A stretch of 46,375 nt of DNA from Acidobacteriota bacterium (GCA_029781855.1 JAKOVX010000063.1:1-46375); one strand, 5' to 3'; shown: positions 10,101 to 18,773, counted from the first letter of the stretch. The notes: generated by a model from the letters alone, not told the origin. Program-made: numbers and translations.

Positions 10101-13100
10101 TGGCGCCATCCGTCCGGATCATGGCATTCGAGGCGGTCGAACCGGTGATGCTGCGTGCACCGCCGCTCGGCGAGATGGTGATAGAGTAGGGAGCTGCGAA
10201 AGCATTGATACCGTTGGTTCCGAGCTCTCCCGTCAGATCCGAAGTGATGTTGATCGTTATATTGCCCGTCACCTCGGAATTGTTGATCGCCTCGAAAATT
10301 CCGCCGGCGTTCGTAAGCGAAGTGTACGTTTCGCCCGTTCCTACGTTGAAGGAACCGGAGATGGGAGCCACGATCCGATACTGGTTCGGGGTTGTCGGCG
10401 GGGTAGTAACCGTATTTACGTCCGTTCCGCTGAAGCCGCCGCCGGGATTTGCCGCGATATTTCCGACAGTATCCTGCGCAACCACAAAGTATCGGACCAC
10501 GTCCGTGGCGGCGACGCCGCCGATCAGCGAATTATCGATCGGGCAGTTCCATGTCCCGCTTTGCGTTGTTCCGCTGGTCAGCGAACACGCGATCGACGAA
10601 TAGGAACCCGCGTTCTTGTTGAAATAGATCCGCGGTGCAAGACCGCCGGTGGCCACGCCCGTCACATCACTTAGGCTAACTGACAGAGCGCGATTGGCCG
10701 TCGAACTCGTATTCGCAAGCGCCGTGTATCCGATCGACGGCGGTGCGAGATCGAGGCCCATGAAATTACCCGCGTCAGCCCCGATGTCTACCGGTGTTAA
10801 CGTTGCCCGCGTTTGGCCGTCATAGTCGTCTACTACACCCACGTCGGCGCCGTTGCCCTCAACTACGGTCAAAACAGAGGCGTTGATGTGAAGATCCGGG
10901 GTCGCGCTGGTCGGATCGATAAATTTCGGATCAGCGAAGTAGCTCGCCGCATCCTGGCCGACGGCGGTCTTCCATGCAGAAAGATCGGCTACGTCCAGAC
11001 TGTTGAAATATCCAAAAACCGCGCCGGAACCGGTCGTGAAATATACGTTGTTGTTGATCGTCAGGCCGCTCGGATTCGCGGATGTGCCGCCAACGCGTAC
11101 GGCGTAGTTCTTGCCGGTCGCCCCGTTGTTGCTGCGAGCGTTGAAGAAAACATTGTCACGGAAACTTCTGGTGTTGACCGTTTGAGAACTGTTAAAAGCG
11201 TAGGACGGCCCCACACCCGCTGTTGGAGCTCCGCCGACGTAAACGCTGTTGTGAAAGAAGCTGTCCGTTCCTAGCGGCTCATTGATACCGTTTACCCCGC
11301 CCGTAGTCGAACCTGTACCGATCGCATTTGTCGTACCGGTTCCGACCCTGATCATATTATTCCGGTAAACGGTCGTCCCGCCGGCGACCCGGATACCATT
11401 GACCTCCGCCGCCGTGCTAGTCGTAGCGGAATTTATGCTGTAGATCAGATTTCGCTCGACTACGTTCGCAGTACTGCCAGTAAACTGGATGCCGGTCACG
11501 ACCGACGCAACGGTCGTGTTCGTATTGTTCAGATTGAAGATGGTGTTCCGAGAAAGCGTGTGGTTCGGCGTCGAAGTCGTAATGTTGATGCCGATCACGG
11601 AGGCTCCCGTGGTCGTGCCGGTGCCGATGTTCGATGTCAGGTTGCGGATCGTGTTAGACGTCAGCACCGCAGGCGCGTTGCTCGTGAACATACCCACTAC
11701 CTGCGACGACGTACCAGTTGCGTTCAGTTGGATCGAATCGGACACGGTTCCGCCGACAGTGTTGCCGGTCGCCGACCACGTAACTGTCGATCCGGTAAAG
11801 GCCCGCATGCCGTACACGAGAAACGTCCCGGAGGCACCGAGGTTCGTCACTGAAATGCCGCCAACGTTATTGTTGTTTGCTGTCCAGGCGTTCGACGTGA
11901 AATTATGAATGCCGTAAACGTCAGTCGAGCTGGTCGTCGTCGTTGAAAAAACGAGGGAACCGGCGGCAGTCTGGCTGCCGATGGTGTTTCCGTTCGAGAT
12001 CACGTTGCCTTCCTGAAGCAGGATAGCTGTGAACGGGCTCGAAGTCGTGGTCCCGCTTCCCGTTACGCCCGTCATGCTTATGTTGGCGACGGTGTTGTTA
12101 CTAACGTTTGTAGACGTGCCGGTGACGATCCCGTTAAAGACGATGCCGAGGAATTTCGCGCTGTTTCCGGCGCCTGTCAGCGTGTAGGTACCGGTCTGTG
12201 TGTTCGATGCGTAGCCGATCGTGTTGCCGGTGATCGTAAAGCCCTGTGCTCCGCTGGTGGATGTCGAGTTTTGTATATTGATGCCGCTGTGTGTCGCGCC
12301 CGTAGTCCACGTTCGGGTTCCAGTTTGATAAATGCGGTTGTTGGTGATCGAATCGGTATTACAACCACCAGCGACGTAGATTGCAGAACTTGTCACCGCC
12401 GGTCCAAAGACATCAAAGATGTTGTTGTTTGTGATCAAAATTCCACTATTCCCAATTGCGGTCGTCGTCGTCGAACCGTTACAGTAAACGCCCTTTGTAG
12501 GCATATTCGTTCCCGCGGGTCCGATGTTATTGTTCGAGATCGTATTGTTGTCGTTGCCGTTCGGTGTGTTTGCGTCGGTACTGAAGAATATATTTCCGCC
12601 GTTTGTCGCGATCGATGCAGCGAATGAACCGAGGATCGTAGAGTTAGTGACTACATTATTAGTGGCACCGCCGATAAAACGGATCGTTGAGGTTCCGCTG
12701 GTAGCCGAGGCAGTCGTGTTAGAGATCGTTAGCGCGTTGCCACCTGCGTTTAGGCCGTCGATGGTTACATTGTCCGCCCCGTTGAGATCGATCAACGGAC
12801 TGCCGGCAGCTATTGCGCCGGAGATCGTCCTTGGGGCGCCACCGGAAGGTGAGATCGTGATCGAAGCCCAATCACCGGCGTTCAATACCGCGGTCGTTGT
12901 CTCAGTGGTGTCCGACTGGACCGAGATCGTTATCGTGTTGCCGGTCTGCACGGCATTGGCGTTGAGCGCGGCGAACGCACCGGCTAAGGTACCATAGTTG
13001 CCGTCAGCCCCGGTGGAACCTGAAACCGCCACTCCGGTCGCACCTAGCGGGCTGGTAGTGGCGGACGTCACCTCGGCAGCTGCAACTTGTTCCTGAGGAA

Positions 13101-13209
13101 ACAAGAAACGCAACCCGGTGCCCCAATTTGCAGCCGCTGAAATGGATCCAATAGCTACTATAGACAGACCAATAACGATGAAACGGAACGATACTGAGCG
13201 GTTGAACAT
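4117..13209 (-). CDS. Giant exported right-handed parallel beta-helix protein (about 3030 aa)
   Basis: The protein starts with a classic export signal (MFNRSVSFRFIVIGLSIVAI). Four long Asn/Thr/Ser/Gly-rich modules follow, full of short NNTI/GNT/NNF steps typical of PbH1 beta-helices. Each ends in a signature related to DIDG-x-RP-x-G-DIGADE (near residues 810, 1505, 2340 and 2935). Modules 2 and 3 are separated by three tandem Ig-like repeats of about 90 residues beginning APDTQIL or PPDTQIL (about 1511-1783). A CARDB-like segment (about 2346-2459) precedes module 4. The C-terminus (about 2938-3030, SGRLTTPGGQGIKNVKV) is a carboxypeptidase-regulatory-like fold. No membrane anchor follows it. 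An in-frame ATG at 13326 would add 39 residues, but a consensus promoter would start transcription at that codon, so 13209 (GGAG upstream) is preferred. A secreted adhesin or polysaccharide-binding surface protein is the likely role; the ligand is unknown. Confidence 0.88.
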   Translation of the reverse strand: MFNRSVSFRFIVIGLSIVAIGSISAAANWGTGLRFLFPQEQVAAAEVTSATTSPLGATGVAVSGSTGADGNYGTLAGAFAALNANAVQTGNTITISVQSDTTETTTAVLNAGDWASITISPSGGAPRTISGAIAAGSPLIDLNGADNVTIDGLNAGGNALTISNTTASATSGTSTIRFIGGATNNVVTNSTILGSFAASIATNGGNIFFSTDANTPNGNDNNTISNNNIGPAGTNMPTKGVYCNGSTTTTAIGNSGILITNNNIFDVFGPAVTSSAIYVAGGCNTDSITNNRIYQTGTRTWTTGATHSGINIQNSTSTSGAQGFTITGNTIGYASNTQTGTYTLTGAGNSAKFLGIVFNGIVTGTSTNVSNNTVANISMTGVTGSGTTTSSPFTAILLQEGNVISNGNTIGSQTAAGSLVFSTTTTSSTDVYGIHNFTSNAWTANNNNVGGISVTNLGASGTFLVYGMRAFTGSTVTWSATGNTVGGTVSDSIQLNATGTSSQVVGMFTSNAPAVLTSNTIRNLTSNIGTGTTTGASVIGINITTSTPNHTLSRNTIFNLNNTNTTVASVVTGIQFTGSTANVVERNLIYSINSATTSTAAEVNGIRVAGGTTVYRNNMIRVGTGTTNAIGTGSTTGGVNGINEPLGTDSFFHNSVYVGGAPTAGVGPSYAFNSSQTVNTRSFRDNVFFNARSNNGATGKNYAVRVGGTSANPSGLTINNNVYFTTGSGAVFGYFNSLDVADLSAWKTAVGQDAASYFADPKFIDPTSATPDLHINASVLTVVEGNGADVGVVDDYDGQTRATLTPVDIGADAGNFMGLDLAPPSIGYTALANTSSTANRALSVSLSDVTGVATGGLAPRIYFNKNAGSYSSIACSLTSGTTQSGTWNCPIDNSLIGGVAATDVVRYFVVAQDTVGNIAANPGGGFSGTDVNTVTTPPTTPNQYRIVAPISGSFNVGTGETYTSLTNAGGIFEAINNSEVTGNITINITSDLTGELGTNGINAFAAPYSITISPSGGARSITGSTASNAMIRTDGASSVTIDGSVGGVGSDRSLTIENTNTTSPQVVRFGSTGTAPVTNNVLKNCVIRNGVNTSSAVVVTDTTGVAGYFSNITIQNNDIQKAYVGIFTNAAVLAGNGSGLLITQNKMDTSGANSLRLVGAYVQGADGATVSNNIIGNFDNTAAENDTGIWLATGAVNTTVSGNSVTALGYSGTSGNAPYGIRDSGGAAASGNNLVGNTVSNISTNGSTQVFGIEDSSGGTIIQRNNVQGIVNANTGTFGAYGIDVSAGNNVVLKNNFVSNVTGDMTGGAAFSTTFGIFGIRIGAGTGHQIYHNSVNLYGARAGTATTSLLTAAFAVVGTTSTGMDVRNNIFANNITGGTTSIANVSAYLPSGGTSAMNLTWNNNSYYFGADAARQGAGQAGTTAGTNFFTTLPLMAAYTSGLSPASTNDNASLSSMGAVPFLSANDLHIPLGSAEIDAGAVLASVLVDIDGDPRPYGAGYDIGADEQPDVTPPDTQILTHPTNPSNSTDATFTFSGTDSVASAVASFECDLDGSGFSTCTSPKTYSGLGQGSHTFQVRAKDGAGNIDPTPASYGWVVDAIAPDTQILTNPPNPSNSADASFTFTGTDSLGRQSLILTFECKLDTGAFSACTSPQNYTSLSQGVHNFQVRAIDFAGNIDPTPASYSWTLDAIAPDTQILSSPPDPSNSSDATFTFSASDSLGFPAPTFECKLDAEAFAACTTPKNYTSLADGPHTFQVRAVDFVGNIDPTPASYSWTISTSYTGPVTVTATAGTAGPTDYPTVKDAFDAINAGTHQGDIIVNVVTNTTETASAVLNSSGAGSASYTSVLVRPYNDGVTVSGATLQGRGLIELNGADNVTIDGDNPNTPGANRNLTLQNTAANTVTFTSVVRIVLAATVVNSADNDVIKNLNIVGSSTGRNISTATSTTGTENTTFGVFAGPGGSTVSGTTAPSAITSVSTSVGAGATAANLLISNNSVVTAARGISANGSATTVFPGLQITANDIGNPTAGSADQVTSIGITAQGSTNGFIAANSVWVEGYVGSSTATQGINVGVNSATGTFTIDSNRVNRVKNNNGGSWSAFGINLGGGSNHVVQNNFVSGVINDQTAGTGAFSTTFGAFGIRVASGTGHKIYQNSVNLYGVMGGVTSTDLTAAFGITSTTLTGVDVRNNIFANRITAGNPTGTRHVAVYLPSGATVSMNLTDNNNAYFSGTDANDRLAQTGTTFGTGEYLAANFDPSATTPASNFRAYTSPLSAAGTNDNASFVKTTPPPFATASDLHIPNSTVTQLESGGAAVGVTVDIDGDTRPNGTAPDIGADEFTGLLPPANDIAANSFIVPTDGGVLPAGTSGQPQASFTNVGLSAQTNVSVQFAANGPMGYTFTDTQVISTINPGSTVTVTFATAPTLVAGSYTMSAAVITSDSNSANDVINGSFTAVPPVSGTVTVGGGGNFASLTNPGGLFDTINTLGTSGPVVANISADLTGETGAVALNEFGSSLTIKPSGGPRIISGTSAASSGLIILNGADNVTFDGSLSGGTDRSLTITNNQLTTGIVIWMHSAGSSNGANNNTIKNCVINGAPGPNSPTVAGVLTGSGVTLGGDAESPNSNNTIQNNWIYRVQNGLYLRGGTTAPFFDSNWNVNGNTFGSTVSNDKNIFRGMLIGNASNFTINGNTVNGIQSTTTTTAAMSGIQVALLVDGGFVVNNTIRDIKNVSASGTGAFGIQVSSTSAASNVTIANNFVADITGLGSATATSNGFGLVFNAATGGYKVYHNSVNMSTNQASGTTAAMLVTSAVTAAGALDVRDNIFANTQTTGATRYGVYSTAAASVFSSINYNDYFAQNVGFIGGSAQVSLANWQAATTQDANSFAVDPMFVSSTDLHLALGSPMIDQAFTLPAVTTDIDGQTRPIGAANDIGADEWIAAVTISGRLTTPGGQGIKNVKVVLSDGGLATPRIAISGPFGYYSFTDVPTGQTYTLNITAKRFVFNPNVRLITPYTDVTSADFVSDPPTFAP

Positions 13210-13328
13210 TTTTTGAATATCTCCGGTGCGTTTCCGATCTCCGGGACTAAACTCCAGCCCAATTAGGCCAAAAATGTCCCTAAAACTCCCGGGTTCAGAT
13301 CGGATCGAATTTTTTTTGAAACGCATGG

Positions 13329-13356
13329 ATTATATTCCTTTCGTGCCCGATGTCAA
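13329..13356 (-). promoter_or_regulatory. Consensus sigma-70 promoter for the giant beta-helix gene
   Basis: On the minus strand TTGACA (13356-13351) is followed after 16 nt by TATAAT (13334-13329). Both hexamers are perfect. Transcription would begin near 13322, giving a leader of about 113 nt before ATG 13209. That leader contains the 8-mer CCGGAGAT twice (13237-13244 and 13219-13226 on the reverse strand). The element decides the gene start. Confidence 0.72.
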
Positions 13357-13591
13357 CTGAAATGCTTGACCTTTGATCGATTCCGAATTCGCGTGTAGGA
13401 CGAACACTGACAGGCATTGTAGGACCATTTTAGGCGGCAATTGAGACCATTACCTTGTCCGCATTGAAATCTCGATCCCGCCATCCCCCATCCAAAAGCT
13501 AGGCACTCGTCAGCAGTCAGCAGAACGAGAATACCTCCTTCGAACCTCAGAGCCTGACGAACCGTTGCCCTGCCGTTATTTCTACCAAACC

Positions 13592-13620
13592 TTGCCGCCG
13601 CAGTATATCGAGACTAAAAT
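13592..13620 (+). promoter_or_regulatory. Probable promoter for the orphan papain-like gene
   Basis: TTGCCG, a 17-nt spacer and TAAAAT lie about 100 nt upstream of ATG 13720. The predicted leader is about 93 nt. Apart from this and the promoter at 13329-13356, nothing was recognised in the 13327-13719 gap. Confidence 0.4.
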
Positions 13621-13719
13621 TAGAATGTTGTTAGGCAATAAGGATTCGCAAGATCCGTCAAGTTACTGTCGGCGTCATTATGATTTCGACAAACGATATT
13701 GACTTCTGGAGGAAGGTGT

Positions 13720-14220
13720 ATGGCTTACGAAGGCGATGATCTCAATGCATGCGGCGTTTTGAACATCGATTGCTCACGGATCGCCGTGGTTGCTGTGACG
13801 GGTTCTGGACCGAATGTTTGCGGACACTTGATACTCGGTACTGGTGCCGGCGGCAACGATCTCTATTTTCACGTTGCGGGTATTAATACCTATCCGAAAT
13901 ATATGTCACCAGCCAACTTTGGCCGCTATCTTCGAGAAAACGGAAAATCCGAAATACGCCGGAGATTGCTCGCGCTGCCTGATCCGGACGGAGCTGTACG
14001 CTATCTAGAGGGTGCGTTATCTAGGACATGGTTATGGGGCGTTCTGCCGCATAACTGTGTGGCGTTCGTAGAAGACGTGATTCAGGCAGGTGGAGGGACA
14101 TGGAGTTCGGCGACAAACTGTCCGGCGGTAGCGATCTCCGACTCTATCGAAGAAAGGTCAAACCGATTTATGAATACGCTCGAGAACGAGATCTATAATC
14201 TGTATGGCGTCCCGCACTAG
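13720..14220 (+). CDS. Orphan small protein with LRAT/permuted-NlpC-like His...Cys motif order
   Basis: A 166-residue cytosolic-looking protein without signal peptide or membrane segment. ATG 13720 is chosen because GGAGGA lies 6 nt upstream; a TTG 21 nt earlier would overlap that ribosome site. I do not recognise a named family. Visible landmarks are an early GHLILGTG segment (His at about 35), a central helical LPDPDGA stretch, and a late NCVAFVEDVIQAGG segment (Cys at about 112). A His near an N-terminal strand followed by an Asn-Cys at the head of a helix resembles circularly permuted papain-like enzymes such as LRAT and YiiX-type NlpC/P60 proteins. A hydrolase or acyltransferase is therefore a reasonable inference, unproven. 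The gene stands alone between the giant minus-strand gene and the convergent atpDC pair. Confidence 0.75.
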   Translation: MAYEGDDLNACGVLNIDCSRIAVVAVTGSGPNVCGHLILGTGAGGNDLYFHVAGINTYPKYMSPANFGRYLRENGKSEIRRRLLALPDPDGAVRYLEGALSRTWLWGVLPHNCVAFVEDVIQAGGGTWSSATNCPAVAISDSIEERSNRFMNTLENEIYNLYGVPH

Positions 14221-14340
14221 CAAAAGCGCGTATCTCAGAAGTATGGAGATCGATCTCGCACCTTGAAGTCTCGCCTTGTTTTAGGGTTCAGCGACGAACT
14301 ATTTTGCGTCGGTTTGGTCTAACCTAAAATGTGCGCAAAT

Positions 14341-14364
14341 GATCCGCCCATCTTGGGGCGGATC
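14341..14364 (-). terminator. Hairpin between the orphan gene and atpC
   Basis: GATCCGCCC and GGGCGGATC form a perfect 9-bp stem with a 6-nt loop, 26 nt past the atpC stop codon. No long T run follows on either strand (ATTTGCG on the minus strand), so it may terminate weakly, act in both directions or protect the 3' end. Confidence 0.5.
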
Positions 14365-14389
14365 AAGACGTGAAAATCTCAAGAATGTA

Positions 14390-14788
14390 CTACTTGCCTC
14401 CGGCTAGTTGTATGCGAACATTTGCCGTGGCAAGTTGATCCCGATAGACCTCGGACTCCTCGATCGAACCGCCCGCCGCGGCTAATGCCTTTTCTGCCGC
14501 TTCACGTTCGGCCTTGGCGGCGTCAACGTCAATGTCAGCTCCACTCTCGGCGGTATCGGCCAAAACGGCCACTTTGTCGGAATTGACTTCGACAAAACCG
14601 CCGCTGATCGCGAGCTTTTCGGTGGAACCCTTCGTCGTGTAAGAAAGAACGCCTGGCTTTAACGCCGAAATTAGCGGCGCGTGGTTCGGCAGGATGCCTG
14701 CTTCTCCGGACGCCGTCGGAACGATTACCGAATCTACCTCGGCGTCGAGTACACGTTTTTCGGGAGTTACGATCTCTAGTTTCAACAT
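14390..14788 (-). CDS. atpC: F-type ATP synthase epsilon subunit
   Basis: The 132-residue protein matches the epsilon subunit of the F1 central stalk, which regulates ATP hydrolysis and couples rotation to catalysis. It starts MLKLEIVTPEKRVLDAEVD and has the N-terminal beta-sandwich with the LPNHAPLISALKPG motif (about residues 34-47). A C-terminal Ala/Glu-rich helical part follows (about 87-132). Length is normal. It lies 101 nt downstream of atpD in the same orientation. No Shine-Dalgarno sequence is visible before ATG 14788; instead a nested hairpin fills the spacer. Expression relative to beta (1:3 in the enzyme) may therefore depend on that structure or on coupling to atpD. Confidence 0.95.
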   Translation of the reverse strand: MLKLEIVTPEKRVLDAEVDSVIVPTASGEAGILPNHAPLISALKPGVLSYTTKGSTEKLAISGGFVEVNSDKVAVLADTAESGADIDVDAAKAEREAAEKALAAAGGSIEESEVYRDQLATANVRIQLAGGK

Positions 14789-14797
14789 AAGAGTATT

Positions 14798-14881
14798 AAG
14801 TGAAAATCTGAAAAAGTTAAAAAGTGAAAATGGAGGTTATTTTCCTACCCCGCGCTTCTTCACTTTTACCCTTTTTCACTT
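14798..14881 (-). promoter_or_regulatory. Nested inverted repeat in the atpD-atpC spacer
   Basis: Outer arms AAGTGAAAA (14798-14806) and TTTTCACTT (14873-14881) enclose inner arms AAAAGTGAA (14820-14828) and TTCACTTTT (14859-14867). All are exact. The transcript could fold into a two-tier stem ending 9 nt before the atpC start, which has no clear ribosome site. A role in setting epsilon synthesis is inference. Confidence 0.5.
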
Positions 14882-14889
14882 ATGTCCCT

Positions 14890-16428
<1,539 letters not shown>

Positions 16429-16532
16429 CTAAATATCGAGGTCTCAATAAAGGAGAAAGAATAACATAGCGGGCCGATCAGGCGCAAAGCCCGCCTGGGT
16501 AAAATCGGGGTTAACGACGCCCGCCGAATCGA

Positions 16533-16561
16533 TTGACACCAATGCCAAGTTCTAGTAGCCT
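16533..16561 (+). promoter_or_regulatory. Probable phoH promoter
   Basis: TTGACA (16533-16538), a 17-nt spacer and TAGCCT (16556-16561) give a transcription start near 16568. That is about 44 nt before the proposed CTG start of phoH. It lies in the intergenic region shared with divergent atpD. Confidence 0.5.
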
Positions 16562-16611
16562 CATTTTGTCGACACAACCATATACAGTACGTTTTATCGG
16601 AAGCTACCACT

Positions 16612-17583
16612 CTGAAGAAATTAGAATTACCACCCCAAGGATTGAACACGCTCTTCGGCGTTCAGGACCAGAACATCAAGTACCTTGAATCTCTACTCGA
16701 CGTCAGTATCGGGGCCCGCGGCAATGAGCTGCTGATCGACGGTGACGAGCGTGATATCAGGACGGTCGAGCAGATCTTGACTGATTTTGTGGACCTGTTT
16801 GACGAGGGCAGCGTTTTCACGGATAAGGAACTGCGAGACGCCTTCAAGCAGATCGCCGAGGACCGCGCTTACAGCCTCAAGGACCATTTTCTAAAAGCTA
16901 GGTTTAACCCAACCGGCAAAAAACAGGTCGCTCCCAAGACGGCCAATCAGCGCAAATATCTCGACGCGATCGCGGCTAATGACCTCGTTTTCGGGATCGG
17001 AGTTGCCGGAACGGGTAAGAGCTATCTGGCGGTCGCGATGGCGGTCGATGCCCTGTTCAAAAAGCAGGTCAGCCGCATCATTCTGACGCGTCCGGCGGTC
17101 GAGGCGGGCGAACGGCTCGGATTCCTGCCCGGTGACCTGCAGGAAAAGGTCGACCCGTATCTGCGTCCGCTTTATGACGCACTGTTCGACCTGGTTGACG
17201 CCGAAAAGGTCACGAAGATGCTCGAAAAACGGATCATCGAGATCGCACCGCTCGCCTTTATGCGCGGCCGCACTTTGTCCGACGCGTTCATCATCCTAGA
17301 CGAGGCCCAAAACACTACAAGCGAGCAGATGAAGATGTTCCTCACCCGAATCGGCTTCGGCTCCAAGGCCGTCGTCACCGGCGACCGCACCCAGATCGAC
17401 CTCCCGCGTGGGCAAAAATCGGGAATCAAAGAAGCCGAAACCGTCCTCGCCGATCTCGAGGGCATTGAATTTGTCTACTTTACCGAAAAGGACGTCGTTC
17501 GGCACAAACTGGTACAGATGATCGTTAAGGCTTACGAGGAACATTCCGAAAACTCAAATGAAGATGCCTCGGAACGCAGATAA
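16612..17583 (+). CDS. phoH: PhoH-like ATPase, probable CTG start
   Basis: PhoH-family P-loop ATPase, commonly genetically linked to the YbeY RNase, as here. The core runs from [11 protein letters not shown] to the end, with Walker A GVAGTGKS, the [17 protein letters not shown] loop, Walker [11 protein letters not shown] and [14 protein letters not shown]. The first conventional start in frame is TTG 16642, but AAGG sits only 1 nt before it. The ten upstream codons ([10 protein letters not shown]) look like the usual first strand before the LFG segment. The frame is open back to a stop at 16534-16536 with no ATG, GTG or TTG. CTG 16612, with GGAAG 8 nt upstream, is therefore the best start (323 residues). 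The gene end overlaps the next by 26 nt. Confidence 0.92.
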   Translation: MKKLELPPQGLNTLFGVQDQNIKYLESLLDVSIGARGNELLIDGDERDIRTVEQILTDFVDLFDEGSVFTDKELRDAFKQIAEDRAYSLKDHFLKARFNPTGKKQVAPKTANQRKYLDAIAANDLVFGIGVAGTGKSYLAVAMAVDALFKKQVSRIILTRPAVEAGERLGFLPGDLQEKVDPYLRPLYDALFDLVDAEKVTKMLEKRIIEIAPLAFMRGRTLSDAFIILDEAQNTTSEQMKMFLTRIGFGSKAVVTGDRTQIDLPRGQKSGIKEAETVLADLEGIEFVYFTEKDVVRHKLVQMIVKAYEEHSENSNEDASERR

Positions 17584-18040
17584 ATTAAGTCAAGCCTTTG
17601 GATGGGCTTCCGTAGTCATTGCCGCATTACTGACTTCGCCAATAATTGGCTTTTTCTGGATAAATATCGACAGCGAGCCAAACGAAATAGCATCTCGCGA
17701 ACTGATTTTGATACAACGACTAAACTTGTTAGTTACAGTTTGTTGTTTTCTAATCGTCTATAGACTTCTGTCTCGTTATGCGTATCGAATAGTCTTGACT
17801 GCCGTGGCAGGTTCTATCCTGAGCACTGTACTTTGCATCGCTATCGTTCAAGTTGGCACCGGTTTTCTTATAAAGCCCTTCCGGTTACTACATTTTTGGA
17901 CAGCTCTCGCGATCTCTCTGGGAGTGAGCCTTCTGGTTTCTAGTGGATCGATGCTAGCAGGAAAGGGCCTGGTACTGATGGTCGTATGGCTTAAGGCAAG
18001 ATTTCTTGGAAAAACCGTAAGGAATGATTCAGATAATTGA
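17558..18040 (+). CDS. Small polytopic membrane protein between phoH and ybeY
   Basis: I do not recognise a family. The 160-residue protein has four hydrophobic stretches (about residues 15-35, 50-68, 77-98 and 113-138), consistent with an inner-membrane protein, and a basic C-terminal tail. ATG 17558 overlaps phoH by 26 nt; a second ATG at 17564 is an alternative. Base composition is clearly AT-richer than its neighbours (one 60-nt stretch at 17701 is only 30% G+C). This suggests later acquisition or relaxed selection. It interrupts the usual phoH-ybeY adjacency and could be co-transcribed with both. Confidence 0.7.
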   Translation: MKMPRNADKLSQAFGWASVVIAALLTSPIIGFFWINIDSEPNEIASRELILIQRLNLLVTVCCFLIVYRLLSRYAYRIVLTAVAGSILSTVLCIAIVQVGTGFLIKPFRLLHFWTALAISLGVSLLVSSGSMLAGKGLVLMVVWLKARFLGKTVRNDSDN

Positions 18041-18108
18041 TGCACCGAGAAAACTGTAATTTGAGCTAACGGCTTCACACTACTTCGGCAACATGGCCCT
18101 GCTCATAT

Positions 18109-18534
18109 ATGATCGACATCATCAACCTTCAGCGTAAGATAAAGCTGGATACCGGCCTGTTTCGGAAATATGTCGGCGAGCTTTCGTTGTCCGTAGCCGA
18201 AGCCGAGGGCAAATGGGTCTCAGTTGCATTTATCTCCGACGACCGAATGAAGCAGCTTAACGAGTTGTTTCGCGGCAAAAATACCACGACCGACGTTCTC
18301 TCATTCCCGTACGAAGCCGATGAATTCGATCCCGACAAAGACAACCTCGGCGACGTCGTGATCTCCGCCGAACAAGCACAGCGGCAAGCCAAGGAAAACG
18401 GCCTGACGCTCGAGGGCGAGATCAAACAGCTTATCCTCCACGGCCTGCTGCACCTCTGCGGTTACGACCACGAAACTGACAACGGCGAAATGAACGCCCG
18501 CGAACTCGAGCTCCGCGAACTTCTCAAGATCTGA
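18109..18534 (+). CDS. ybeY: Endoribonuclease YbeY (rRNA maturation factor)
   Basis: The 141-residue protein belongs to the UPF0054/YbeY family of zinc-dependent single-strand endoribonucleases involved in 16S rRNA 3'-end maturation and ribosome quality control. It has the conserved TTDVLSFPY segment (about 60-68) and the zinc motif HGLLHLCGYDHETD with His111, His115 and His121. Length is typical. ATG 18109 gives the normal N-terminus, although no Shine-Dalgarno sequence is visible before it. Its place after phoH and one small membrane gene fits the common phoH-ybeY cluster. Confidence 0.95.
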   Translation: MIDIINLQRKIKLDTGLFRKYVGELSLSVAEAEGKWVSVAFISDDRMKQLNELFRGKNTTTDVLSFPYEADEFDPDKDNLGDVVISAEQAQRQAKENGLTLEGEIKQLILHGLLHLCGYDHETDNGEMNARELELRELLKI

Positions 18535-18588
18535 TTCACGTATTAACCCTCCGGAAACAGAGCGTTCGGGTGCTGTTTCAGCACTTGG

Positions 18589-18615
18589 ATGAAACGCATG
18601 AAACACCTGAAACGC
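18589..18615 (+). repeat. Three tandem 9-bp units in the ybeY-zwf gap
   Basis: ATGAAACGC, ATGAAACAC and CTGAAACGC follow without spacing. More GAAAC-bearing fragments lie around them (CCGATGAAA twice, GGAAAC twice). A perfect hairpin GTGCTG-TTT-CAGCAC (18570-18584) precedes them. The 239-nt gap (18535-18773) shows no convincing gene. A 21-codon frame starting in the repeat (18589-18654) is probably incidental. This may be a copy of a dispersed intergenic repeat. Confidence 0.4.
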
Positions 18616-18773
18616 CCAGTACATATCGAGCATCCCGGAACGCTTAACCGATGAAACACGGAAACGGCCCTCGGCATCATCACCGATGAAAGCGGAGTCA
18701 CATCTCCGAAACATCGTGGCGAACGACTATTTGACTTGTCATTGGATATGGTAATCTTGGGCAATACACTCTT

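Noticed and set aside
4843..12997. Numerous plus-strand frames antisense to the giant beta-helix gene
   Set aside because: They are shadows of the repetitive minus-strand coding sequence and lack ribosome sites or family motifs.
13207..13326. c-di-GMP or other riboswitch in the leader of the giant gene
   Set aside because: The GGAAACGCACCGG stretch looks vaguely similar, but the conserved core of known classes could not be matched.
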